From CAYLOP01 sp964385305 (lineage in GTDB: Bacteria; Chloroflexota; Anaerolineae; Anaerolineales; E44-bin32), in assembly GCA_964385305.1 (NCBI GenBank), contig CAYLOP010000037.1, forward strand, positions 1 to 21,734: DNA of 21,734 nt, written 5' to 3'. The position numbers were made by a program, and so were the translations under genes. Positions 10,695 through 16,732 of this stretch are shown in pieces. A model generated the notes under the pieces. It was not told the DNA's origin, did not search any database, and worked only from the letters and a program-made list of their open reading frames with translations. Position 1 is the first letter of the stretch. Each line of letters opens with the position of its first letter.

Positions 10695-10782
10695 AAAAAA
10701 TGTTGTTCCCTTTGCAGACAGCCCAACTTCGTGGGTCTAAACAATACTCCTTCCTGAACGCTGCTCCTTGCTGGGTTAGACC
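10695..10782 (-). promoter_or_regulatory. Candidate transcription attenuator in the leader of the coiled-coil gene
   Basis: On the minus strand AGACCCA (10732-10738) can pair with TGGG...GTCT (10716-10725), and flanking TTGTT/AACAA extends the stem. It is followed by TTTTTT (10695-10700), as in an intrinsic terminator. Upstream, GGTCTAA (10776-10782) is perfectly complementary to TTAGACC (10734-10740), which contains the terminator's 5' arm, so the two structures are mutually exclusive. This is the standard architecture of an attenuator or riboswitch. The ligand or signal is unknown and I do not recognise an established class. Confidence 0.5.
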
Positions 10783-10809
10783 TCCAGACTCGATCATGCC
10801 CCGAAACAC

Positions 10810-10838
10810 AGTATAGTGAAGGTCTCCCTCCACGTCAA
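10810..10838 (-). promoter_or_regulatory. Sigma70-type promoter for the coiled-coil gene
   Basis: On the minus strand TTGACG (10833-10838), a 17-nt spacer and TATACT (10810-10815) give a near-consensus promoter with a start near 10803. That leaves a leader of about 165 nt before GTG 10635. It is divergent from the promoter at 10933-10961. Confidence 0.7.
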
Positions 10839-10932
10839 ATAATCCACATGTACCAAGCGGCCTCGCCTCCAGATCCCACACCCTTCACGCACGATGCAAT
10901 CTCGCGAACGAATAACTTTTTGATGGTATAGA

Positions 10933-10961
10933 TTGACGGAAGTCCTGCAAGCGAATAAAAT
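10933..10961 (+). promoter_or_regulatory. Sigma70-type promoter for the DUF4332 gene
   Basis: TTGACG (10933-10938), a 17-nt spacer and TAAAAT (10956-10961) lie upstream of the start codon. The start would be near 10968, giving a short leader that carries the GGGGAGGAG ribosome binding site. Confidence 0.7.
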
Positions 10962-10994
10962 AATCGTACATTAAATTTGCCGGGGAGGAGAATT

Positions 10995-11399
10995 ATGGCG
11001 CGTATTATCGATATTGAAGGTGTTGGTACCGCGTTCGCCAATAAACTCAATCGAGTGGGGGTGAGGACAACGCAGCGCTTGCTAAGCGTGGCCGCCCACA
11101 AGCGAGGGCGGGAGGATCTCGCGGTGCAAATCGGAATCCCCGAGAAACTCATCTTGGAATGGGTGAACCTGGCCGATCTCATGCGCATTAAGGGTGTAGG
11201 CGAAGAGTATAGCGACCTGCTTGAAGAGGCCGGTGTAGATAGCGTTAAAGAGTTGCGCAACAGAAATCCAGAGAATCTCTTCACCTCCATCCTCAAAACA
11301 AATGAGCAAAAACGTTTGGTTCGACGCCCTCCGTCGTTAAAGCAAATCAAGAGCTGGGTTAAGCAGGCGAAATCTCTTCCTCCAGTGGTCACACACTGA
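10995..11399 (+). CDS. DUF4332 domain helix-hairpin-helix protein
   Basis: A 134-residue protein made of two helix-hairpin-helix repeats. The first is DIEGVGTAFANKLNRVGVRTT near the N-terminus. The second is RIKGVGEEYSDLLEEAGVDS in the middle, followed by VKELRNRNPENL. The ILEWVNLADLMRIKGVG segment is characteristic of the DUF4332 family. Such domains are usually linked to DNA binding or to protein-protein contacts, but no biochemical role is established to my knowledge. The ATG at 10995 is chosen because GGGGAGGAG lies just upstream; an earlier in-frame start (10977) would overlap that site. It has its own promoter and appears monocistronic. Confidence in the family is high, in function low. 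Confidence 0.85.
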   Translation: MARIIDIEGVGTAFANKLNRVGVRTTQRLLSVAAHKRGREDLAVQIGIPEKLILEWVNLADLMRIKGVGEEYSDLLEEAGVDSVKELRNRNPENLFTSILKTNEQKRLVRRPPSLKQIKSWVKQAKSLPPVVTH

Positions 11400-11473
11400 C
11401 AGGACAATAACAAGAACAAAGAATCCAAAGGGTCGTAGCAGGCTTTCATTTAACGCGCCTTCCAGCAGTCAAA

Positions 11474-11552
11474 TAGCGTGTCTGAAGCGCTTGGAGAGCC
11501 TGATCGGCTCAGACCACGCCTGCATACTCAAGCGGCTTGCAGGCGTGCGCTA
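11474..11552 (+). other. Nested inverted repeats upstream of nnrE (possible structured RNA)
   Basis: About 80 nt can fold as a three-way junction. An outer stem pairs TAGCG (11474-11478) with CGCTA (11548-11552). Arm one pairs TCTGA (11481-11485) with TCAGA (11509-11513), or alternatively GAGCC (11496-11500) with GGCTC (11506-11510). Arm two is a perfect 10-bp stem, CACGCCTGCA (11515-11524) with TGCAGGCGTG (11538-11547), abutting the outer stem. There is no T-run, so it is not a plain terminator. It could be the 3' structure of the DUF4332 mRNA, an nnrE leader or chance. Confidence 0.35.
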
Positions 11553-11669
11553 CGCTGTATGTACCATCGATGAGCGGGAACATGCAGACGCGCCGCTTTA
11601 CGATCCATAGACCCAGATAATATCCAAAACGGTGAGGCATCATGCCCGCAGATATCAGGAGGCGAATCC

Positions 11670-12410
11670 ATGCGGAGACCCTTATTCCAGACGGAAGACG
11701 GCCGCGAGGTACCTGCCGTAACCGAACAAGAGATGCGTGACGTCGATCGCATTACCATGGATGATTTCGGTTTGGGGATCCTCCAAATGATGGAGAACGC
11801 GGGTCGAAATTTGGCGGAGCTTGCCGTGAAAATGGTTGGTGACTCACCCGACTCAATTGCAGTGCTCGCGGGATCCGGAGGGAACGGGGGTGGCGGTCTT
11901 TGCTGCGCGAGGCACCTGCACAATCGTGGATTTAAAATTCATATCCTGCTCAGCAAATCAGCTGATTCACTGCGGGGTTCAGTGAAAGCGCAGTTGGACA
12001 TCCTCCTCCATGCAGGCCTCCTCCCAGCCTCGCCCTCAGATGCTGCTCAGGTGATACAAGATTCTACGTTGGTCATCGACGCATTGATCGGCTACGGCTT
12101 GCAGGGCGCACCGACGGGTACGACAGCAGCGTTAATCCAGCTTTGCAATCGTCACGCTTCCCGTGTGCTATCCCTCGATGTGCCCTCGGGCGTAGATGCA
12201 ACGAGTGGCGAGACGCCAGGTTTTGCCGTCATACCTGAGAGAACCCTCGCCTTAGCGCTTCCTAAAACGGGGCTGTCCAAAATCGAAGGTGATCTCTATG
12301 TCGCGGACATCGGCATCCCGCCAGAAGTGTATGCGCGATTGGGCATCACGTTCGAGCCCTTTTTCAAGAATAGGTATTGGCTGCCCTTGATCAGAATCGA
12401 TCAGCATTAG
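11670..12410 (+). CDS. nnrE: NAD(P)H-hydrate epimerase (YjeF N-terminal domain)
   Basis: A 246-residue YjeF_N-type protein that epimerises damaged (hydrated) NADH and NADPH so that the companion dehydratase can repair them. Recognisable parts are VTEQEMRDVDRITMDDFG and MMENAGRNLAE at the N-terminus, the nucleotide-binding loop GSGGNGGGG at 68-76, VIDALIGYGL around 136-144, LDVPSGVDATSG near 169-180 and ADIGIPPEVY at the end. The usual loop is GxGNNGGDG; here the first Asn and the Asp are both Gly, a variant I recall from other stand-alone bacterial homologues. It carries no dehydratase (YjeF_C) domain, and no such gene is in the window. The ATG has AGGAGG 7 nt upstream. The first dozen residues precede the conserved domain and may be a short extension. 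Confidence 0.9.
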   Translation: MRRPLFQTEDGREVPAVTEQEMRDVDRITMDDFGLGILQMMENAGRNLAELAVKMVGDSPDSIAVLAGSGGNGGGGLCCARHLHNRGFKIHILLSKSADSLRGSVKAQLDILLHAGLLPASPSDAAQVIQDSTLVIDALIGYGLQGAPTGTTAALIQLCNRHASRVLSLDVPSGVDATSGETPGFAVIPERTLALALPKTGLSKIEGDLYVADIGIPPEVYARLGITFEPFFKNRYWLPLIRIDQH

Positions 12411-12583
12411 GACCGGATTTTGAGTACCTCATCTCCACTGAAGCGATCTATGTGCTTTAACTTAGGACTGCGTCCTCCGGCAGAGCTAAACGCATCGTCC
12501 CCCTACCCTACAACCATGGAGCGAAGGTTTTAGCATGATCATTCATCCGAACCAAATCCATTTCGGTCTTCGCCACCTTCCTG

Positions 12584-12589
12584 TATAAT
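12584..12589 (+). promoter_or_regulatory. TATAAT -10 element placing the ruvB start at the mRNA 5' end
   Basis: A perfect TATAAT lies 7 nt before the GTG at 12597 and 10 nt before the ATG at 12600. Transcription normally starts about 7 nt after the -10, so the mRNA would begin at or next to the start codon. No Shine-Dalgarno precedes the gene. The -35 region (around 12561) is weak. Confidence 0.55.
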
Positions 12590-12596
12590 CCGTCAC

Positions 12597-13628
12597 GTGA
12601 TGGAATCACAAGAACGCACCGTCTCACCCTATAAGCGGACGGAAGACCATTTTGAACCCAGCTTCCGCCCTCGGTTTCTGTGTGAGATCATCAACCAGGA
12701 ACGCGTCACCGAGAATCTGTTGATCCTCATCGAAGCCGCAAAAGCCCGAGGTGAGGCCCTCGACCATGTTCTTTTCTACGGTCCACCCGGGTTGGGGAAG
12801 ACAACACTCGCACACGTTCTCGCGAACGAAATGAACGTCGCCATCAAGGCCACGTCTGGACCGGCGATCGAGCGTGCAGGTGATCTGGCTGCGATCCTGA
12901 CCAACCTGCAGGAGAACGACGTCCTCTTCATCGATGAAATCCACCGCCTTGGCCGGGCCGTAGAAGAGATCCTTTACCCGGCCATGGAAGATTACGCACT
13001 CGACATCATGATCGGGAAAGGCCCCAGCGCCCGCATCATTCGCCTCACACTGCCCCGTTTCACCGTCGTCGGCGCTACGACGCGCCTCGCCCTCCTCACA
13101 GCACCGCTGCGCTCACGTTTCGGCGCCATCCATCGCCTCGATTTCTACGATACAGCCGCCATGGAAGCGATCGTCGACCGCGGCGCTCAAATCCTGCAGG
13201 TAAACATCGATGAGGGCGGCACATCGGAGATCGCGTGCCGCGCGCGCGGCACCCCACGCGTGGCCTTGAGATTGCTGCGGCGGGTTCGAGATTTTGCCCA
13301 GGTTCGGGCGGACGGACGCATCACACGCCCTGTCGCCAGCGACGCACTCGCACTGCTCGAGATCGATAAGCTGGGCTTGGACGACGTCGACCACCGTATT
13401 TTGGTCACCATCATCAAGAAGTTCGGCGGAGGCCCGGTCGGACTGCAGACGATCGCGGCCTCCATCAGCGAAGAGCCCGACACCATCATGGATGTGATTG
13501 AGCCTTACCTGTTGCAGCTAGGCTTTATCGAGCGTACGCCGCAAGGCCGTCAAGCCACGGCACGAGCCTATGTGCATCTCGGATTACGCCCACCCACCGA
13601 GTCTCAACCTCATCTGCCCGACTTATAG
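12597..13628 (+). CDS. ruvB: Holliday junction branch migration DNA helicase RuvB
   Basis: A 343-residue AAA+ motor that drives Holliday junction branch migration with RuvA. The Walker A is GPPGLGKT at 62-69, the Walker B FIDEIH at 111-116, and sensor 1 lies in VVGATTRLALLTAPLRSRFG. The C-terminal winged helix contains KKFGGGPVGLQTIAASISEE. In the sensor-2 region the usual PRIANRLLRRVRD reads PRVALRLLRRVRD, so a commonly conserved Asn is Leu. The start can be GTG 12597 or ATG 12600; both fit a leaderless transcript from the adjacent -10 element. ruvA and ruvC are not in the window. The next genes follow at 10 and 6 nt, forming a ruvB-DUF2905-queA operon. Confidence 0.97.
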   Translation: MMESQERTVSPYKRTEDHFEPSFRPRFLCEIINQERVTENLLILIEAAKARGEALDHVLFYGPPGLGKTTLAHVLANEMNVAIKATSGPAIERAGDLAAILTNLQENDVLFIDEIHRLGRAVEEILYPAMEDYALDIMIGKGPSARIIRLTLPRFTVVGATTRLALLTAPLRSRFGAIHRLDFYDTAAMEAIVDRGAQILQVNIDEGGTSEIACRARGTPRVALRLLRRVRDFAQVRADGRITRPVASDALALLEIDKLGLDDVDHRILVTIIKKFGGGPVGLQTIAASISEEPDTIMDVIEPYLLQLGFIERTPQGRQATARAYVHLGLRPPTESQPHLPDL

Positions 13629-13638
13629 AACAACTGCC

Positions 13639-13872
13639 ATGCCGGATATCACCTCTATCGCACGATGGTTAATCATCCTGGGACTCATTCTCGCAGCCTT
13701 GGGTGGTGTACTCCTGGTGCTCAATCGCCTGGGTTGGCCGATTGGACGGCTGCCAGGTGACTTTCAGTTCAAGTTCGGTGAGACTTCATGCTTCATCCCC
13801 ATCGCAAGTTCGATCTTGTTCAGTCTGCTGCTTACCCTGATCCTGAATCTCATCTTCCGTTGGTTGAAATAG
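13639..13872 (+). CDS. DUF2905 family small membrane protein
   Basis: A 77-residue protein with two predicted membrane helices: residues about 7-28 (ARWLIILGLILAALGGVLLV) and about 52-73 (PIASSILFSLLLTLILNLIF). Between them is the family signature GRLPGDFQFKFGE. This matches DUF2905, a small inner-membrane family of unknown function. The frame is open upstream into ruvB, but the ATG at 13639 starts just before the first helix and 10 nt after the ruvB stop, so it is the sensible start. There is no clear Shine-Dalgarno, which suggests translational coupling. DUF2905 genes are often found next to ruvB and queA, as here, but that linkage does not explain its role. Confidence 0.85.
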   Translation: MPDITSIARWLIILGLILAALGGVLLVLNRLGWPIGRLPGDFQFKFGETSCFIPIASSILFSLLLTLILNLIFRWLK

Positions 13873-13878
13873 CACACC

Positions 13879-14901
13879 GTGCGCACATCTGATTTCGATT
13901 ATGAACTCCCCCCAGAGATGATCGCACAGCGACCTGCAGCGCCGCGCGATTCATCGCGCCTCATGCTGTTGGATAGAAGGTCTGGCGTCTTGAGCCACCA
14001 CAGCTTTCGAGACTTGCCGAAATTCCTTTCCCCTGGAGATGCCCTGGTCCTTAACGAGACACGCGTGATCCCGGCAAGACTGATCGGTCATAAGATCCCC
14101 ACCGGCGGGCGCGTCGAAGTGTTGCTGCTCAGGCGTCGCTCGGAACAAACCTGGGAGGCGCTCGTCGGAGGAAAAGGCGTAAAGGCTGGACAGCGGATAG
14201 ATTTATCTGGGAAGACGGAAGCCGAGATCCTTGAAGAATTAGACGGGCCTCTCCGTGTTGTTCGTTTCGCCGCCCCGATCTCGCCCCTCCTCGAAGAAGT
14301 CGGGGAAATGCCGCTCCCCCCCTACATCCACACACCGCTCAGGAATCGCGAGGAATACCAAACCGTTTTCGCTCGCTATCCAGGATCCTCTGCTGCACCC
14401 ACAGCCGGTTTACACTTCACGCCGCAAATGCTGGAGGGAATCGAAAGTCAGGGAGTGAGGGTCATCAAGATCACCCTGCATGTCGGACTGGACACCTTCG
14501 CTCCCGTACGCGAGGGGGATCCCGAGCATCACACGATCCACCGCGAATGGTGCCAGGTGTCATCGGAAGCTGCGAATGCTCTCAACACAACGAAAGAAAC
14601 CGGTAAACGGATCATCGCGGTCGGAACAACCTCCACGCGCGCGCTTGAAACCGCTGCCCTTCGTTCTGACGGAGATCATCTTGTAGGAGCATTTGAAGGT
14701 CCAACGGACCTCTACATCCTCCCCGGCTTTCAATTCCAGGCTGTGGATGCGATGGTCACCAATTTCCACCTACCACGCTCCACGCTCCTGATGATGATTT
14801 CGGCGTTTGCTGGAAGAGAGCTCATGCTGCGTGCCTACGATGTCGCCAAAGCCGAGGGATACCGCTTCTACTCCTTCGGTGACGCGATGCTTATCCTGTG
14901 A
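13879..14901 (+). CDS. queA: S-adenosylmethionine:tRNA ribosyltransferase-isomerase QueA
   Basis: A 340-residue enzyme that transfers the ribosyl part of SAM to 7-aminomethyl-7-deazaguanine in tRNA, giving epoxyqueuosine at the wobble position. Diagnostic segments are FDYELPPEMIAQRPAAPRD at the start, NETRVIPARL, EVLLLRR, the APTAGLHFT stretch, HVGLDTFAPVR, VGTTSTRALET and NFHLPRSTLLMMISAFAG. Length and order are normal. The start is GTG 13879, 6 nt after the DUF2905 stop; no Shine-Dalgarno is seen, so coupling is likely. No other queuosine genes are visible. The next promoter begins immediately after the stop codon. Confidence 0.97.
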   Translation: MRTSDFDYELPPEMIAQRPAAPRDSSRLMLLDRRSGVLSHHSFRDLPKFLSPGDALVLNETRVIPARLIGHKIPTGGRVEVLLLRRRSEQTWEALVGGKGVKAGQRIDLSGKTEAEILEELDGPLRVVRFAAPISPLLEEVGEMPLPPYIHTPLRNREEYQTVFARYPGSSAAPTAGLHFTPQMLEGIESQGVRVIKITLHVGLDTFAPVREGDPEHHTIHREWCQVSSEAANALNTTKETGKRIIAVGTTSTRALETAALRSDGDHLVGAFEGPTDLYILPGFQFQAVDAMVTNFHLPRSTLLMMISAFAGRELMLRAYDVAKAEGYRFYSFGDAMLIL

Positions 14902-14930
14902 TTGACTCCACTTCTTTCCTGTGAGATACT
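14902..14930 (+). promoter_or_regulatory. Promoter for the leader ORF and AIR-synthase-like gene
   Basis: TTGACT (14902-14907), a 17-nt spacer and GATACT (14925-14930) form a plausible housekeeping promoter directly after the queA stop codon. Transcription would start near 14937, about 60 nt before the leader ORF. Confidence 0.5.
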
Positions 14931-14997
14931 TTTTTTACATACAGGACCCATGAAACGTCCTGCGCATTACCATCTTTTCAAAGAGGAGGTGGTGCCT

Positions 14998-15051
14998 ATG
15001 AGTAAGAGTGGAAGTAAACGCGCTGCGGCATCCCTCCTCGTAATTGGATAA
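14998..15051 (+). CDS. Short leader ORF (17 codons) before the AIR-synthase-like gene
   Basis: An ATG with an excellent ribosome binding site (AGGAGGT, 7 nt spacing) opens a 17-codon frame, MSKSGSKRAAASLLVIG, ending in TAA at 15049-15051. Its 3' half overlaps the 5' arm of a strong hairpin, and a terminator follows, the arrangement of a leader peptide in translation-coupled attenuation. The last codons are Leu-Leu-Val-Ile-Gly and the middle has three Ala, but there is no long run of one amino acid pointing to a signal. It could be a regulatory leader peptide or a very small protein. Translation is supported only by the strong ribosome binding site. Confidence 0.45.
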   Translation: MSKSGSKRAAASLLVIG

Positions 15052-15063
15052 GGATGCCGCAGC
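15022..15063 (+). promoter_or_regulatory. Strong hairpin overlapping the leader ORF stop
   Basis: GCTGCGGCATCC (15022-15033) pairs perfectly with GGATGCCGCAGC (15052-15063), a 12-bp stem with an 18-nt loop. The 5' arm lies within the leader ORF and the 3' arm starts right after its stop codon, so a translating ribosome would open it. Its GCCGC (15056-15060) can also pair with GCGGC in the terminator's 3' arm (15087-15091), a weak link between the two structures. Confidence 0.55.
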
Positions 15064-15069
15064 ACACCG

Positions 15070-15100
15070 AAGGGCCGTCCGCAGGGGCGGCTCTTTCTCT
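15070..15100 (+). terminator. Intrinsic terminator before the AIR-synthase-like gene
   Basis: AGGGCCGTCC (15071-15080) pairs with GGGCGGCTCT (15085-15094) across a GCAG loop, with two G-T wobbles, and A15070 can extend it. The tail is TTTCTCT. It ends only 13 nt before the downstream start codon. It can be read as an attenuator of that gene or as the end of the ruvB-queA operon. The promoter at 14902-14930 favours the first reading. Confidence 0.65.
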
Positions 15101-15113
15101 GTAAGGACTGAGG

Positions 15114-16130
15114 ATGAAAAATCTTCCCCTGGGCAAATTACCCATCGACCTGCTCGCAAACCTGCTTGAGCGCCATCGGATACCGGACCCACGCGTGCTG
15201 CTCGGCCCCGGCATCGGTCTGGACTGCGCCGTGATCGATTTTGGGGAGCGGTTGCTCGTGGCGAAGTCCGATCCGATCACCTTCACCGCGCAGGACCTCG
15301 GCTGGTACGCCATCCACGTGAATGCTAACGACATCGCCACGACTGGCGCACGCCCACGCTGGTTTCTCGCCACACTGCTGCTTCCCGAAGGCGACACGGA
15401 TGAAGCACTCGTGAGCACCATCTTCGAACAGATCCACGACGCCTGCCAGGCACTAGACATCGCATTGATCGGCGGGCACACCGAGGTCACCTCCGGGATC
15501 GATCGCCCGATCCTGGCGGGTACGATGCTTGGCGAGGTGGCGCGCGAGCGCCTGATCACCCCACGCGGCGCACAACCAGGCGACAGGCTCCTCCTGACCA
15601 AGGGCATCCCAATCGAAGCCGCCAGCATCCTCGCACGCGAGTACGCCCACCGCCTCGCTGATCTTCCCGAGGAGACGATTGCACGCGCGAAAGAATTCCT
15701 GCACAACCCCGGGATCAGCGTCGTACCGGAAGCTATGGCGGCGGCGGAAAGGGGCGGTGTGACATCCATGCATGATCCCACTGAAGGAGGGCTCGCATCC
15801 GGGCTGTGGGAGCTGGCCTATGCTGCAGGCGTCGGAATCGAAGTCGACAGGACTGCCATCCCCATCCTTCCCGAGGCCGCTGCGATTTGTAAAGCGCTCG
15901 CTGTTGATCCCATGGAAGCCATCGCCTCAGGCGCGCTTCTTCTGACCGTTCGCCAGGGATCTGTAATGGAAGTTACGGCTGCGATCGAGGCGTGTGGGAT
16001 CGAGGTCTCCCTGATTGGTCAGGTCACGCACGGTCAAGGTGTGATGATTCGCAGAGAAGATGCGCTGCATCCCCTCCCGCTCCCCCCTCGCGACGCCCTC
16101 GCACAGTTGTTGGAGCAGGACTCATCTTGA
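15114..16130 (+). CDS. AIR synthase-related / HypE-like protein
   Basis: A 338-residue member of the PurM/HypE/ThiL/SelD ATP-binding superfamily. The N-terminal half has the family acidic motifs GLDCAVIDFG, KSDPITFT, VNANDIATTGA and GGHTEV (120-125). The C-terminal half has DPTEGGLASGLWELA (221-235), closest to HypE. HypE makes the cyanide ligand of NiFe-hydrogenase and ends in a conserved PRIC-type cysteine. This protein ends LAQLLEQDSS with no such cysteine, and no hyp or hydrogenase gene is nearby, so a HypE role is unlikely. Related stand-alone proteins are usually annotated only as AIR synthase family. The substrate is unknown; ATP-dependent phosphorylation or activation of a small molecule is the family theme. 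AAGGA lies 6 nt before the ATG. Confidence 0.82.
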   Translation: MKNLPLGKLPIDLLANLLERHRIPDPRVLLGPGIGLDCAVIDFGERLLVAKSDPITFTAQDLGWYAIHVNANDIATTGARPRWFLATLLLPEGDTDEALVSTIFEQIHDACQALDIALIGGHTEVTSGIDRPILAGTMLGEVARERLITPRGAQPGDRLLLTKGIPIEAASILAREYAHRLADLPEETIARAKEFLHNPGISVVPEAMAAAERGGVTSMHDPTEGGLASGLWELAYAAGVGIEVDRTAIPILPEAAAICKALAVDPMEAIASGALLLTVRQGSVMEVTAAIEACGIEVSLIGQVTHGQGVMIRREDALHPLPLPPRDALAQLLEQDSS

Positions 16131-16262
16131 GCGAGAATGGATTGGCATCCAACGAGGAAGTCCTCTCACAATTGTCGATAATCGATCTAATGGAAACGAT
16201 GGATTCTTATGGGGGATAGCAACCTGGCTGGGATCCGTGAAGTGGACCAGCTCAAAGCGCTG

Positions 16263-16673
16263 TTAAACGATGTACTGCGCGACGTACATTAATCCGGCAA
16301 GGAGAGCGGTCAACGCGAACTGTGAGGCCGCAAAAACCGCAACCCCCCAGCGCATCGTCAACTGCGAGCATGCCCCTCCTAGGAGAACATAGATGGCGGC
16401 CATGGTGAGGGTGGCCAAGATCGCGGGCGCGTTGGGAAGCAGCAAACCGACAACCCCTCGGGAGACCGCACGCAGCATGTAACCCTGCCACTCCGGAAGG
16501 CAAGCATCTTCCGGCGGTGGGGCAAGTCGTTGGTAGGCCAGGCCTTCACGACATGTGGCATCATTGGCCAGCATGATCTCTGACACACCGGCCTCGATCA
16601 GAAAGATCGCCGCCGCCAGCAGCATTGCGACCGCAAGTCGTGTGGGTATCACTGCCACTTTGTGGGTTTCCAT
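16263..16673 (-). CDS. Small polytopic membrane protein, unknown function
   Basis: A 136-residue hydrophobic protein with three or four likely membrane helices: about residues 9-32, about 66-85, about 85-103 and about 108-134. Between the first and second is a loop (about 35-62) with two cysteines (ATCREG and DACLPEWQ) that could form a disulfide if the loop is extracytoplasmic. I recognise no family. It begins 59 nt after the pfkA stop on the same strand, so it may be the last gene of that transcript. The ATG at 16673 has only a weak GAGG close by. It could be a lineage-specific protein. Confidence 0.6.
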   Translation of the reverse strand: METHKVAVIPTRLAVAMLLAAAIFLIEAGVSEIMLANDATCREGLAYQRLAPPPEDACLPEWQGYMLRAVSRGVVGLLLPNAPAILATLTMAAIYVLLGGACSQLTMRWGVAVFAASQFALTALLAGLMYVAQYIV

Positions 16674-16732
16674 AGCCTCGATGATCCCTTCGCCCTACCT
16701 GAGGTAGGTCTGCCGAACCATGCCATTCGGCG

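Noticed and set aside
10684..10803. Possible SRP RNA, 6S RNA or tmRNA in the leader of the coiled-coil gene
   Set aside because: It has AGGAAGG and GGAGCAGC stretches that recall the SRP RNA tip, but the GGAA-type tetraloop context is wrong and neither tmRNA nor 6S hallmarks are present.
10693..10881. A 62-codon minus-strand frame that looks somewhat protein-like
   Set aside because: It overlaps a near-consensus promoter and the leader pairings of the coiled-coil gene and has no good ribosome binding site; a regulatory reading explains the region better.
10835..11449. A 204-codon minus-strand open frame
   Set aside because: It is antisense to the DUF4332 gene, which has a clear promoter, ribosome binding site and family motifs.
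16694..16708. Hairpin CCTACC-TGA-GGTAGG between pfkA and the small membrane protein gene
   Set aside because: The stem is perfect but only 6 bp with a 3-nt loop and no T-run in either direction, so I do not call it a terminator.
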